Shown here piece by piece: positions 18,349 through 27,738 of a DNA stretch of 63,477 bases. Positions within the stretch are counted from its first letter, which is position 1. Every line of letters starts with the position of its first letter. The notes under the pieces were generated by a model. It did no database searches. It saw only the letters and a list, made by a program, of their open reading frames with translations, and was not told the DNA's origin. Source of the DNA: an uncultured Catenibacillus sp. (lineage in GTDB: Bacteria; Bacillota; Clostridia; Lachnospirales; Lachnospiraceae); assembly GCA_934339005.1 (NCBI GenBank), contig CAKRHR010000012.1, positions 1 through 63,477 of the forward strand, written 5' to 3'. The translations under genes were made by a program, and so were the position numbers.

Positions 18349-19149
18349 TTATTTCATCTTATACTGGATACGGATTTTGTCAGCAATCAGTGCGATAAAT
18401 TCTGAATTTGTCGGTTTACCTTTACCTGTGCTGACGGTATAACCAAACAATTCATTGATGGTATCCATCTTACCTCGGCTCCATGCAACTTCAATGGCAT
18501 GCCGAATGGCTCTTTCAACACGGCTGGAGGTTGTCTTATTCATCTTTGCGATAGTCGGATATAAAATTTTCGTAATAGAATTAATCACTTCCCGATTCTC
18601 AACAGACATCATAATCGCATCTCTTAAATACTGATAACCTTTGATGTGCGCAGGTACACCAATTTCATGAATGATGCTTGTTACATCCGCTTCAAGATCC
18701 TGTGGTGATGCCGGTTCTTTTGGCTGCGATGTCGATACCGATGAAAGATTATCCTGTAACACCGGACTGCTCACACCTGAAAGCTGTTTAATCTTATTAA
18801 TCACGATATTATTGTCAAACGGCTTCATAATATAGTATGTGGCACCCTGATTAAAGGCATTTTCTGTAATTGCTTCATTACCGATTGCCGAAATCACGAT
18901 AAATGCCGGATGCTTCTTTAACTTCGTATCATTATTGACCTTCTGCATAACCTCCATACCGTCAAGTTTTGGCATAATCAAATCTAACAGTACAACATCC
19001 GGCTCCTGTTCGCGAATCACATCCAATGCACCCATACCATTGTCTGCCTTTCCCACAACCTCGATATTTTCATCTTTCTGCAAAATATTGTCAAGCAAAC
19101 TCACAATTCTCTCATTATCATCTACAATAGCAACATTAATCTTATTCAT
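18349..19149 (-). CDS. spo0A: Sporulation master regulator Spo0A
   Basis: Response regulator that commits the cell to sporulation. Receiver domain about residues 1-125 with the acidic pair Asp10-Asp11, phosphoacceptor Asp56 (VVLLDLIMPKLDG) and MKPFDN; C-terminal DNA-binding domain with SRVERAIRHAIEVAWSRG, the Spo0A-specific recognition region. Start at 19149 is set by GAGGAGG and MNKINVAIVDDN. It follows spoIVB as in all endospore formers and has its own promoter at 19206-19234. Confidence 0.98.
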   Translation of the reverse strand: MNKINVAIVDDNERIVSLLDNILQKDENIEVVGKADNGMGALDVIREQEPDVVLLDLIMPKLDGMEVMQKVNNDTKLKKHPAFIVISAIGNEAITENAFNQGATYYIMKPFDNNIVINKIKQLSGVSSPVLQDNLSSVSTSQPKEPASPQDLEADVTSIIHEIGVPAHIKGYQYLRDAIMMSVENREVINSITKILYPTIAKMNKTTSSRVERAIRHAIEVAWSRGKMDTINELFGYTVSTGKGKPTNSEFIALIADKIRIQYKMK

Positions 19150-19205
19150 ATTTGTATCCTCCTCACTCAAGCCCTGCGAATGGCTATTCATCTTTAAGTA
19201 ATTGT

Positions 19206-19234
19206 ATTATAATCAGATTTTTCAGCAATTTCAA
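19206..19234 (-). promoter_or_regulatory. spo0A promoter
   Basis: Minus strand -35 TTGAAA (19229-19234), 17 bases, -10 TATAAT (19206-19211), about 57 bases upstream of the ATG. This is a vegetative (sigma-A) layout. I did not find a convincing sigma-H site. Confidence 0.65.
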
Positions 19235-19294
19235 CTAATTTTCATCGTGTTTATTTGCTATAATTCGTCATTTTTCACTAATTTATTGCATACT

Positions 19295-19322
19295 ATTTTC
19301 AATATATTTTTGTATTGAAAAT
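19295..19322 (-). terminator. A+T-only hairpin between spoIVB and spo0A
   Basis: ATTTTCAATA and TATTGAAAAT form a perfect 10-base inverted repeat around an 8-base loop. It lies 83 bases after the spoIVB stop. The minus strand tail (AGTATGC) is not U-rich, so it could as well be an operator of spo0A as a terminator. Confidence 0.4.
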
Positions 19323-19405
19323 CGAATTGTATCAACTTATAAATTATTTTGTCGCTTTATGTGGAACAATCATGGATTTTCCCAATATCCGCCGTGTCCG
19401 GTCAC

Positions 19406-20536
19406 TTATTGTGGCATCATCTTTTCAATAAAGATGCCATACCCTCTTTGCGGCTCATTGACGAACACATGGGTAATTACACCAATGATTTTTCCATTCT
19501 GAAGTACCGGACTGCCGCTCATCCCCTGAACAATCCCGCCCGTTGCCTTTAAAAGCGCTTCGTCTGTCACTTCTACAATAAAATCTCTGTCTTTACCACT
19601 GCCATTGTAGTCAATCGCATTAATCGCCACTTCATAAGTGTCAATATTTCCACTGACCTGACACAAAATCTGCGCCCCGCCAATCTGAATTTCTTCTTTT
19701 TTTGCCGCTGGCACTGCCTTTTGCGCATCATATCTGTAAACACTCCCCTCAATCAACTGTCCGTAAATACCATGATAATTATTCAGTGAAATTGTACCAA
19801 AGCTGCGAAACGTCCCATAAATGATTTTACCGACAATCTCCCCGGGTGTTCCCTGCTGCCCCCGAATAATCGTGTAAATATCTGCCGGGTACACATTGCC
19901 GTCCCTGATTTCAACAATATTTCCTGTATCGATATCTGTAATGCCATGTCCAAGTGCCGCAAAATGATTGTGTGCATCGACATAACTCAGTGTACCAATG
20001 CCCTGCATATCTTCACGAATCCACGCACCGATCTTATACTCTCCCCCGGTGAGTCTGGCCGGTGTAATCTTACATTCCATCTGTTTTTCACCTCGTTCAA
20101 CTGTGAGCGTCACAATTTCACCACTGCTTGCATTCACCTGCGCAATCATTGCTTCTGTCGTTTCCACTTTTTTGCCATTTACCGCCAGAATATAATCCCC
20201 TTCTTTTAAAATATCTGAAGCCGGTGATGTCTTGTTGCCATTTTCATCGGTGAGTTCCTCCACTTCAAGAACCATCAGACCTTTTGCCTGAATATGAATA
20301 CCTATAGCTGCGCCGACAGGCATCAACATCGTGTCATTTTCTTTATTGGGAGCGTATGTTTTTCCTACGGAAACTGCTATTGTTGTATTTTTATCTGCTG
20401 CCGGCAGTGCATCATTGCCTTGTTTAATATTTTGATATAACGGTACCAAAATTGGTATACATATGCTGCAAATAGCCGCCACAATCATCCCTTTAAACAT
20501 ATTACGCCGAGTTGTCTTATGGATTTTTCGCTTCAT
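19406..20536 (-). CDS. spoIVB: SpoIVB serine peptidase
   Basis: Secreted into the intermembrane space by the forespore to trigger the SigK checkpoint in Bacillus. It has an N-terminal membrane anchor (about residues 12-34), a PDZ domain (about 75-160) and an S55 peptidase domain with catalytic histidine in AALGHGITDIDTG and serine in GMSGSPVL. 376 residues is normal. It sits between recN and spo0A. Since sigK here seems to lack a pro-sequence, its downstream role may differ from Bacillus. Confidence 0.95.
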   Translation of the reverse strand: MKRKIHKTTRRNMFKGMIVAAICSICIPILVPLYQNIKQGNDALPAADKNTTIAVSVGKTYAPNKENDTMLMPVGAAIGIHIQAKGLMVLEVEELTDENGNKTSPASDILKEGDYILAVNGKKVETTEAMIAQVNASSGEIVTLTVERGEKQMECKITPARLTGGEYKIGAWIREDMQGIGTLSYVDAHNHFAALGHGITDIDTGNIVEIRDGNVYPADIYTIIRGQQGTPGEIVGKIIYGTFRSFGTISLNNYHGIYGQLIEGSVYRYDAQKAVPAAKKEEIQIGGAQILCQVSGNIDTYEVAINAIDYNGSGKDRDFIVEVTDEALLKATGGIVQGMSGSPVLQNGKIIGVITHVFVNEPQRGYGIFIEKMMPQ

Positions 20537-20675
20537 CTTCTCATGTCCTTTCGTCTTTTTTCTAAAATAATGTAATTAAGAATTGCATCCTAATGTTGCA
20601 ATTCGTATACAGCAATGAGCATCAAAATATATTTTTGACACTCATATTGTGAAATATCATATATCCAAAATCAAA

Positions 20676-20715
20676 AAAGGATGCACAAAAACATATTTGT
20701 CTTTGTACATCCTTT
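20676..20715 (-). terminator. Terminator of recN
   Basis: AAAGGATG-ACAAA and TTTGT-CATCCTTT arms pair around a 12-base loop. On the minus strand the stem is followed by a T run (CCTTTTTTGATTTTGG). It lies 52 bases beyond the recN stop. Confidence 0.8.
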
Positions 20716-20733
20716 ATTATTTCCATGATATAT

Positions 20734-20741
20734 TTGTCGAA
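20734..20741 (+). promoter_or_regulatory. Perfect 0A-box-like octamer
   Basis: TTGTCGAA matches the consensus Spo0A binding site and lies between the recN stop and its terminator, about 200 bases upstream of spoIVB. An 8-base match occurs by chance fairly often, so this is weak evidence. Confidence 0.25.
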
Positions 20742-20767
20742 TACACGTCAGATGAAACTCTATAATT

Positions 20768-22438
20768 TTACCAGTGACGGTGTTCTTTGGCAAGCACCTT
20801 CATCTCTCTGGCATTTTCAAGCACTTTATCTGTAATCTCTGCACCGCCAAGCATTCTGGCGATTTCTGCCGCAGAGGCTTCATCCTCAAGTAATGAAATT
20901 TCCGTTGCTGTCCGCTCGTTTTGCACATGTTTTTCAATTAAGAAATGATGATCTGCCATCGCTGCAATCTGCGGCAAGTGTGAAATACATAATACCTGGT
21001 GTTTACCAGAAATGATAGCCAGACGTTCTGAAACCTTCTGCGCCGTCCGGCCACTGATACCTGTATCAATTTCATCAAAAATCAATGTTTCAATATCATC
21101 GGCATCTGCAAGCACAGATTTGATAGCAAGCATAATTCTTGAAAGTTCACCGCCGGAAGCCACATGTCCAAGCGGTTTTAAATCTTCCCCCGGATTGGTC
21201 GAAATCATAAATTCCGCTTCATCAATACCATTTGCCGACTGATGCTGCGCTGGGCGCACCTCCATTGAAAACTGAACATCTAAAAAATTCAAATCTTTTA
21301 AAGCATTTTCAATCGCTGCTGCCAGTTCCTGACTTTTTGTCTGGCGGATTTCGCTGACTTTTCCGGCAAGCTGCTCATATTCAGCCTTTGCCTCTGCCAT
21401 TTTCTTTGAGAGATTTTCCATATGTACGTCATAATTTTCAAGTAATTCCAGACGTTTGGACTTCTCAGCATAATATGCTTCAATGGCCTCGATACTCTGT
21501 CCGAATTTGGCTTTTAAATGATTGATCAAATCCAAACGCTGCTCAACTTCTTCGCAGGCCGATGGTTCAAAGGTCATATCACTTAAATAAGCAGATATTT
21601 CTCTGTTAAAATCCCCCAGAAGATTTTCAATATCTTCAAGCTGTGCCACAAGGTCTGCCATATCACTTGTATCATCTGCGATCGTATACATGCAACGCAA
21701 TGCACGGCTGACAGCATCAGAAGCCTCCTGTCCTGTCAGTTGATGTGCCTGCACAAGATTTTCTGTGATTTTTCTGGCATTTGACATCTTTTTGTATTGC
21801 TGTTCAAGGACTTCGTCTTCTCCCAGCTTTAATGCAGCCGCTTCGATTTCCTGAAGCTCATAAGTGATAAAATCAGCTTCCCGTCTTCGGGTTTCTGCAT
21901 CCGCATTGCTTTCGTGGTATTCCTTTTCCAGTGCAGCATAATTTTTGTAGGCTTTTTCCATCGCTGCCTTTGGTGCTGCCAGCACCTCTTTTGCATAATC
22001 ATCCAGTATTGCCAGATGTTTTTCTTTGTATAATAAGGACTGATGGTCATGCTGTCCGTGAATATCAATCAAATCGCCAGAAATTTCCGATAAAATTTTT
22101 GCAGAAACAATCTCGCCATTAATTCTGCATACACTGCGGTTTGGCATAATTCTGCGACTGATGATAATATCTCCGTTTTCGCAGGAAATATCCATTGCTT
22201 CAAGTTTTTTAATTAAATTTTCATCTTTTGTCTGGAAAAACAATTCCACCAAAGCCTCTTTTGCACCTTTTCGTATGAGGTCTTTGGATGCTTTCTGGCC
22301 AAGTGCCAAATTCACAGAGCCAATCAACACAGATTTACCTGCGCCGGTTTCACCTGTCATAATATTTAAGTGTTCTCCAAAATCCACCTCGACTTCATCA
22401 ATCAAGGCCAGATTTTTGACATGAATCCCCAAAAGCAT
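20768..22438 (-). CDS. recN: DNA repair ATPase RecN
   Basis: SMC-like protein recruited to double-strand breaks. Walker A GETGAGKS is at residues 29-36, a long coiled coil occupies about 150-370, and the C-terminal head carries the ABC signature LASGGELSRI, Walker B LIFDEIDTGISG and the ISHLPQIAAMADHH segment. 556 residues is normal. argR-recN-spoIVB-spo0A is the classical order. Confidence 0.97.
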   Translation of the reverse strand: MLLGIHVKNLALIDEVEVDFGEHLNIMTGETGAGKSVLIGSVNLALGQKASKDLIRKGAKEALVELFFQTKDENLIKKLEAMDISCENGDIIISRRIMPNRSVCRINGEIVSAKILSEISGDLIDIHGQHDHQSLLYKEKHLAILDDYAKEVLAAPKAAMEKAYKNYAALEKEYHESNADAETRRREADFITYELQEIEAAALKLGEDEVLEQQYKKMSNARKITENLVQAHQLTGQEASDAVSRALRCMYTIADDTSDMADLVAQLEDIENLLGDFNREISAYLSDMTFEPSACEEVEQRLDLINHLKAKFGQSIEAIEAYYAEKSKRLELLENYDVHMENLSKKMAEAKAEYEQLAGKVSEIRQTKSQELAAAIENALKDLNFLDVQFSMEVRPAQHQSANGIDEAEFMISTNPGEDLKPLGHVASGGELSRIMLAIKSVLADADDIETLIFDEIDTGISGRTAQKVSERLAIISGKHQVLCISHLPQIAAMADHHFLIEKHVQNERTATEISLLEDEASAAEIARMLGGAEITDKVLENAREMKVLAKEHRHW

Positions 22439-22452
22439 ATTCTCACCTGCAT

Positions 22453-22905
22453 CTATTCTCTGATAATCTTATCAATCAACTCCATCACATGTCCGGCTTC
22501 TTCTGCATTGTGGATTGCACACATAATCGTATCATCGCCTGCAATACAGCCGACAATCCCCGGAATGTTCATGTGGTCAATCGCTGTTGCCACAGCCATA
22601 GCCATACCTGTTACCGTCTTAATTACAATCACATGGGTTGCTGTAGCTTTTGAAATATAGCCTTCTTTTAAAACGCGTGTGTATTTATCTGAGTTGCGGC
22701 GGTCATGATTTTCAACAGCCGTATATTTTTGTCTGCCGCCATGACCACTGATTTTTGATAAATTCAGTTCTCTGATATCTCTTGAAACGGTTGCCTGTGT
22801 TACTGCAAAACCTGCATCATTTAAGCGTTTTGCCAGTTCCTCCTGTGTTTCTATCTCGTATTTACTTATTAATTCAAGAATCTTTGCCTGTCTTTTTGCT
22901 TTCAT
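22453..22905 (-). CDS. argR: Arginine repressor ArgR/AhrC
   Basis: Hexameric regulator of arginine synthesis and breakdown; also close to recN in Bacillus. N-terminal winged helix (MKAKRQAKILELI, TQEELAKRL, VTQATVSRDIRELNL) and C-terminal arginine-binding domain with GCIAGDDTIM. Start at 22905 is set by GGGAGG six bases upstream; the frame is open 6 codons further. It begins 14 bases after nadK. Confidence 0.95.
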   Translation of the reverse strand: MKAKRQAKILELISKYEIETQEELAKRLNDAGFAVTQATVSRDIRELNLSKISGHGGRQKYTAVENHDRRNSDKYTRVLKEGYISKATATHVIVIKTVTGMAMAVATAIDHMNIPGIVGCIAGDDTIMCAIHNAEEAGHVMELIDKIIRE

Positions 22906-22919
22906 CCTGTGCCTCCCCC

Positions 22920-23756
22920 TCACACATTGCCAATCTTATCACGAAGTACCTGATAAAAACTTCTATTGTTGATTTCGATCAACTTTGCCGTATGCCGGGC
23001 GCGACCGATTTGAACTCTATCTCCTGTTTTAAGTGTACGAATTACCTGTCCGTCATACGTCACAAGTGCTTCATCTTCCTGTGTCTGTGAGCGCTTGCCA
23101 ACTTCAATTTCCACCTTTTCCTGACCGGATACAACAATACTTCTTGCCGTCAGTGAATGCGGGCAAATCGGTGTGATGGTCATCAACTCGGTTTCCGGAT
23201 AAATAATCGGACCTCCGGCAGATAAATTATATCCTGTAGAACCTGTCGGTGTAGATACAATCAGACCGTCCGCAATATAAATATCGACAAGGTCATCATT
23301 GATGTAAAGCTTTAATTCTACAAGTCTTGAAAAACCGGAACGATTCACAATAATATCATTCACAGCTTCAGACACTTTCACAATCTCGCCATTATCAATC
23401 ACCTGGCCTTCAAGCATCATTCTGCTTTTAACTGTATACTGATCTGCCATCAATGCATCCAGACATTCATAAACATTCTCACGCTCCACAGAAGTCAGAT
23501 AACCGACAGTACCAAGGTTAATGCCAAGCAATGGCATATCAAAGCGTGCATATTTTCTGGCTGCATGAATCAACGTACCATCGCCGCCAAGCACAAGCAG
23601 ACATTCCACCTGACTTGCATAATCTGCCCTGTGTCCTTTAAACTCCTGCTCTTTTAAACATGTTTTGCCATGCTTTTCCAGGTAATCACAAATAGCATTG
23701 GTTGTTTCAAAATTTATATCTTTATCTTTATTTGTGCAAATACCAAATCTATTCAT
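22920..23756 (-). CDS. nadK: NAD kinase
   Basis: Phosphorylates NAD to NADP. GGDGTLIHAAR (57-67) is the NAD/ATP-binding motif, followed by NDIIVNR and TPTGSTGYNLSAGGPI. 278 residues is normal. It lies between tlyA and argR with short gaps, so it is probably in the same transcript. Confidence 0.96.
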   Translation of the reverse strand: MNRFGICTNKDKDINFETTNAICDYLEKHGKTCLKEQEFKGHRADYASQVECLLVLGGDGTLIHAARKYARFDMPLLGINLGTVGYLTSVERENVYECLDALMADQYTVKSRMMLEGQVIDNGEIVKVSEAVNDIIVNRSGFSRLVELKLYINDDLVDIYIADGLIVSTPTGSTGYNLSAGGPIIYPETELMTITPICPHSLTARSIVVSGQEKVEIEVGKRSQTQEDEALVTYDGQVIRTLKTGDRVQIGRARHTAKLIEINNRSFYQVLRDKIGNV

Positions 23757-23786
23757 AGTATCTCCTGTCCATCCGAATGATTCCGG

Positions 23787-24596
23787 CTATGCCAGTGTCT
23801 GATGCGCTTCTTCTACAACTGCATTGGCATCAAACGGGTACTCCTCATAAATACGGTCATCATCATGTTTCTGTAAATAAAGTAAATATTCAATATTACC
23901 CTCTGGTCCCTTGATTGGAGAAAATTCAAGATTCAGCAGTTCGAAATTATGTCCAATGGCAAAATTCATAATCTTTTCGATAACTTCAAGATGCACAGCT
24001 TTATCTCTAACAACACCCTTTTTGCCGACTTTTTCACGTCCTGCTTCAAACTGAGGTTTAATCAGGCAGACAATCTTGCCTGTCGGTGAAAGCAGTGTCT
24101 TTGCCACCGGCAAAACCTTTGTCAGTGAAATAAATGATACATCCACAGATGCAAAATCAATCGGCTCACCTATATCCTCCGGTGTTACATAACGGATATT
24201 CGTGCGTTCCATGCATACAACTCTTGGATCATTGCGCAGCTTCCAGTCAAGCTGTCCGTGACCAACATCAACTGCAAATACCTTAACTGCACCATTTTGC
24301 AGCATACAGTCTGTAAAACCGCCTGTAGAAGAACCAATATCCATACATGTGCAGCCATCCACAGTCACACCGAAATGCGTCATGGCTTTTTCAAGCTTTA
24401 AACCACCTCGGCTGACATACTTTAATGTGTGTCCTTTAATCTCTATCGTTGATTTTTCTTCATTAAACATTGAACCTGCTTTGTCCTCGCGCTCGCCGTT
24501 GACAAACACGACACCGGACATGATCATCGCTTTGGCTTTTTCTCTCGATGTCGCAAGATTTTGTTTTACAAGAAGAACATCTAATCTCTCTTTCAT
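23787..24596 (-). CDS. tlyA: TlyA family rRNA 2'-O-methyltransferase
   Basis: N-terminal S4 RNA-binding domain (ERLDVLLVKQNLATSREKAK, about 1-65) and C-terminal FtsJ-like methyltransferase with SAM motif DIGSSTGGFTDC. Homologues methylate 16S and/or 23S rRNA; hemolysin annotations are historical. 269 residues. It follows dxs, as in Bacillus yqxC. Confidence 0.94.
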   Translation of the reverse strand: MKERLDVLLVKQNLATSREKAKAMIMSGVVFVNGEREDKAGSMFNEEKSTIEIKGHTLKYVSRGGLKLEKAMTHFGVTVDGCTCMDIGSSTGGFTDCMLQNGAVKVFAVDVGHGQLDWKLRNDPRVVCMERTNIRYVTPEDIGEPIDFASVDVSFISLTKVLPVAKTLLSPTGKIVCLIKPQFEAGREKVGKKGVVRDKAVHLEVIEKIMNFAIGHNFELLNLEFSPIKGPEGNIEYLLYLQKHDDDRIYEEYPFDANAVVEEAHQTLA

Positions 24597-24698
24597 GATT
24601 TATTATATCCTCATTTTCCCCGTGCATCCAAAAGATACACATTCTTTATCATTGTCACTTTTATTCTTTAACATTTCTAATTCAGTGCAATTTTTAAA

Positions 24699-26588
24699 TT
24701 ATTTTTCATTTTCTGCTTCAAGACAGGCATATTTTTCTTTGATTTTCTTAACAACGGAAGCTACATCCAGTCCAAGAGAAGCTTTTAGCACATCAACACT
24801 GCCATGCTCAACATACTGGTCATCAATACCAAGCTGCAAAAGGCTTCGTTTGTATCTGGCATGGGCTGTATACCATGCACCTGCCGTTTCGCCAAATCCG
24901 CCAATCAGTTCATTTTCCTCCATCGTCACAATCAGCCTGTGATTTACCTCTGCAAGTGCCAGCATTTCTTCATCCATTGGTTTTGTAAAGCGCACATTTA
25001 CCACTGATATATGCATATCCTCAGCTTCAAATGCCTTCTGAACTTTCATCGCAGTATCCACCATGCTGCCAACCGCCAGTATCACTATATCCTGTCCTTT
25101 GACCATCCATTCGCTTTTTCCTGCAACAATCGGTGCTCTGTAGGCTTTGTAGTCTTCACAGGCAATGCCCCTTGGATAACGAATCGTCAGCGGTGCGTCA
25201 AATGTCCTTGAAAACATCATCGCATCAAAGAGTTCGAATTTGTTCTTTGGAGCAATAATCGTCATATTCGGAATCGTGTTCATATAGGACAAATCAAAAA
25301 TACCCTGATGTGTTTCACCGTCTGCACCCACAAGACCAGCTCTGTCCACGCAAAATACAACCGGCAGCTTCTGAATACAGACATCATGCAGCACCTGGTC
25401 ATAAGCTCTTTGTAAAAATGACGAATACACTGCGAAATAAGGCTTCATGCCACCTGCCGCAAGACCTGCCGCAAATGTCACCGCATGTTCCTCTGCAATC
25501 CCCACATCAAAGAAGCGTTTCGGAAAGCGCTTTGCAAATTTTGTCAGTCCCGTGCCATCCGGCATCGCCGCTGTAATTGCCACAATACGGTCATCCGTAG
25601 CTGCAATGTGATTTAATGCCATCGCAAATACATCTGTATATGTGTGCTGTGATACCTCCGGTGTTTCACCGGTATCCACATCAAATTGACCGACACCGTG
25701 AAATTTGGATGGATACAGTTCCGCAGGTTCATAACCTCGACCTTTTTGTGTGAGCACATGCAGCATAATCGGCCGCTTGCTACGCTTGGCAACATTGATT
25801 GCCCGCACAAGTGACGGCACATCGTGTCCGTTCAATGGTCCAAGATAATCAATGCCAAGGGATTCAAAAAATCCATTGTGGATAAGCTTCTGCTTTAAGG
25901 TATCCTTTGAACGGCGTACACTCTCGGCAACTGAATCACCAATGCGCGGAATGCGTTTTAAAATAGTTTCCACATCATCCTTTAAGTTCACATAAGACTG
26001 CTTTGTCCGAAGATTACTTAAATATTTTGAAAAGCCGCCAACATTTTCAGAAATAGACATTTTATTATCATTTAATATAATAATCAGATTACTGCCAAGA
26101 CGGGTGGCATTGTTTAATGCCTCATATGCCATGCCACCGGTCATCGAGCCATCCCCGATAACTGCTGCAACTGTATAATTTTCGCCTCTCAAATCTCTGG
26201 CTTTTGCATAGCCCAGTGCCGCAGAAAGTGACGTCGAACTGTGACCTGTATCAAACGCATCACAGACACTTTCAGCACGTTTCGGGAAGCCGCTGATGCC
26301 TCCGTAAGTTCTGAGTGTATCAAATGCATCGGCGCGTCCTGTCAGTATCTTGTGCGTATATGCCTGATGACCTACATCCCATATCAGCTTGTCCTCCGGA
26401 AAATTCAGGCATATGTGTAGCGCCATCGTCAGCTCTACCACGCCCAAATTTGATGCCAGGTGTCCCCCTGTCGCACTGACTGAATGTATCAGAAATTCTC
26501 TGATTTCTTCGGCCAGGGCATCGTAATCCTTTGGTTCAACTGCTTTAATGTCATTATATGTTTTTATTTGCTCTAAAATCTTTGACAT
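24699..26588 (-). CDS. dxs: 1-deoxy-D-xylulose-5-phosphate synthase
   Basis: First enzyme of the MEP isoprenoid pathway; condenses pyruvate and glyceraldehyde 3-phosphate with thiamine diphosphate. TDP motif GDGSMTGGMAYEALNNA, DVGHQAYTHKILTGR and catalytic EEHAVTFAAGLA are present. The ATG at 26588 has AGAGGA upstream and matches the family N-terminus; the frame is open 6 codons further. Downstream of ispA, giving two isoprenoid steps in one unit. Confidence 0.97.
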   Translation of the reverse strand: MSKILEQIKTYNDIKAVEPKDYDALAEEIREFLIHSVSATGGHLASNLGVVELTMALHICLNFPEDKLIWDVGHQAYTHKILTGRADAFDTLRTYGGISGFPKRAESVCDAFDTGHSSTSLSAALGYAKARDLRGENYTVAAVIGDGSMTGGMAYEALNNATRLGSNLIIILNDNKMSISENVGGFSKYLSNLRTKQSYVNLKDDVETILKRIPRIGDSVAESVRRSKDTLKQKLIHNGFFESLGIDYLGPLNGHDVPSLVRAINVAKRSKRPIMLHVLTQKGRGYEPAELYPSKFHGVGQFDVDTGETPEVSQHTYTDVFAMALNHIAATDDRIVAITAAMPDGTGLTKFAKRFPKRFFDVGIAEEHAVTFAAGLAAGGMKPYFAVYSSFLQRAYDQVLHDVCIQKLPVVFCVDRAGLVGADGETHQGIFDLSYMNTIPNMTIIAPKNKFELFDAMMFSRTFDAPLTIRYPRGIACEDYKAYRAPIVAGKSEWMVKGQDIVILAVGSMVDTAMKVQKAFEAEDMHISVVNVRFTKPMDEEMLALAEVNHRLIVTMEENELIGGFGETAGAWYTAHARYKRSLLQLGIDDQYVEHGSVDVLKASLGLDVASVVKKIKEKYACLEAENEK

Positions 26589-26642
26589 AATACTTCCTCT
26601 TGCCATGCCATCTTATCTGACAGTTTTTTCATGACATTCATA

Positions 26643-27542
26643 TCATTTTTTTCGATGTATTAAATACACTAGCAGCGCTTCAAGAAATGTATCTGCACCA
26701 CCAAGTTTTCGCAAACTGTCAATTGCTTCTGCAGACAGCCGCTCAACTTCTTTTTGTGCCCCTTCTATACCGTACAGGGTCACATAAGTTGTCTTTTCGT
26801 TCTTTTCATCACTGTGGATTGGTTTACCAAGCACCTCCAGAGAACTTGTCACGTCCAAAATATCGTCCTCTATCTGAAATGCCAGACCTGTCTTTCGTGC
26901 AATCGTTTCAATAGCCTTGACCGAAGCCTCATCTGCACCTGCAAGTACAGCGCCAACCATCATCGCACATTCAATCAGTGCACTCGTCTTCATCAGATAA
27001 ATAAAATCAAGAACATCCTTGCCCGGTGCACAACCACTGAGTTCCACATCAACAACCTGACCGCCAATCATGCCATAAATACCCGGTTTTTGTGTTAAAA
27101 GTTGAAGTGCTCTTGCAACAGCTTTAAAGCTTTCGCCATCCTTCGCCACATCAAAGGCTTTGACGGCTGTTTCAAAAGCATAATTTAACAGCGCATCCCC
27201 GGCAAGCACAGCCATATCATCTCCATACACTGCCCAGGTTGTCTTTTTGCCCCGGCGATATTCATCATTATCAAGTGCCGGAAGATCATCGTGTACAAGC
27301 GAATATGTATGAATCATCTCTATCGCTGCCACAAACGGTTCAATCAGCGCTTCATCTGTGCCGCCAAACATATGATAAACCTCAAGCATGAGCATCGGAC
27401 GTAAACGTTTGCCTCCGGCATTAACGCTGTAATTCATTGCCTGAAAAACTGTTTTTTGATATCCCGCTTCTTCGGGAAGAAATTTTTGAAGTCGTGCTTC
27501 TATATCATGGACACGTTCTTTCATTTCCACATCAAAGTTCAT
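26643..27542 (-). CDS. ispA: Polyprenyl (farnesyl) diphosphate synthase
   Basis: Chain elongation of prenyl diphosphates. The first Asp-rich motif DDLPALDND and second QIEDDILDV flank the active site; LVHDD and GGKRLRP are also present. Start at 27542 has AGGAGG upstream. It overlaps the end of xseB by 11 bases. Length 299 fits a short-chain (C15) enzyme. Confidence 0.95.
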   Translation of the reverse strand: MNFDVEMKERVHDIEARLQKFLPEEAGYQKTVFQAMNYSVNAGGKRLRPMLMLEVYHMFGGTDEALIEPFVAAIEMIHTYSLVHDDLPALDNDEYRRGKKTTWAVYGDDMAVLAGDALLNYAFETAVKAFDVAKDGESFKAVARALQLLTQKPGIYGMIGGQVVDVELSGCAPGKDVLDFIYLMKTSALIECAMMVGAVLAGADEASVKAIETIARKTGLAFQIEDDILDVTSSLEVLGKPIHSDEKNEKTTYVTLYGIEGAQKEVERLSAEAIDSLRKLGGADTFLEALLVYLIHRKK

Positions 27543-27738
27543 CGTCTTCCTCCTCTGTCTGCAGTTCAATCATCTTTTTCTCTACTTTATCTATCGCTGT
27601 GTTACAATATTTTACAAGTTTAATACCTGCAGAATAGAGTTTAAAAGCCTCATCCAGTGTCAGTGCTTCATCCTCAAGCGCAGTTACTGTCGCTTCTAAT
27701 TCTTCAAATGCTGTTTCAAGACTCTTTGTCTTTGCCAT
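27532..27738 (-). CDS. xseB: Exodeoxyribonuclease VII small subunit
   Basis: Small helical subunit (68 residues) of exonuclease VII, with FEELEATVTALEDEALTLDEAFKLY-type helices typical of the family. The ATG at 27738 is supported by GAGGAG and lies inside the end of xseA (overlap 23 bases); the next gene, ispA, overlaps its own end. Expression is thus coupled to xseA. Confidence 0.94.
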   Translation of the reverse strand: MAKTKSLETAFEELEATVTALEDEALTLDEAFKLYSAGIKLVKYCNTAIDKVEKKMIELQTEEEDDEL

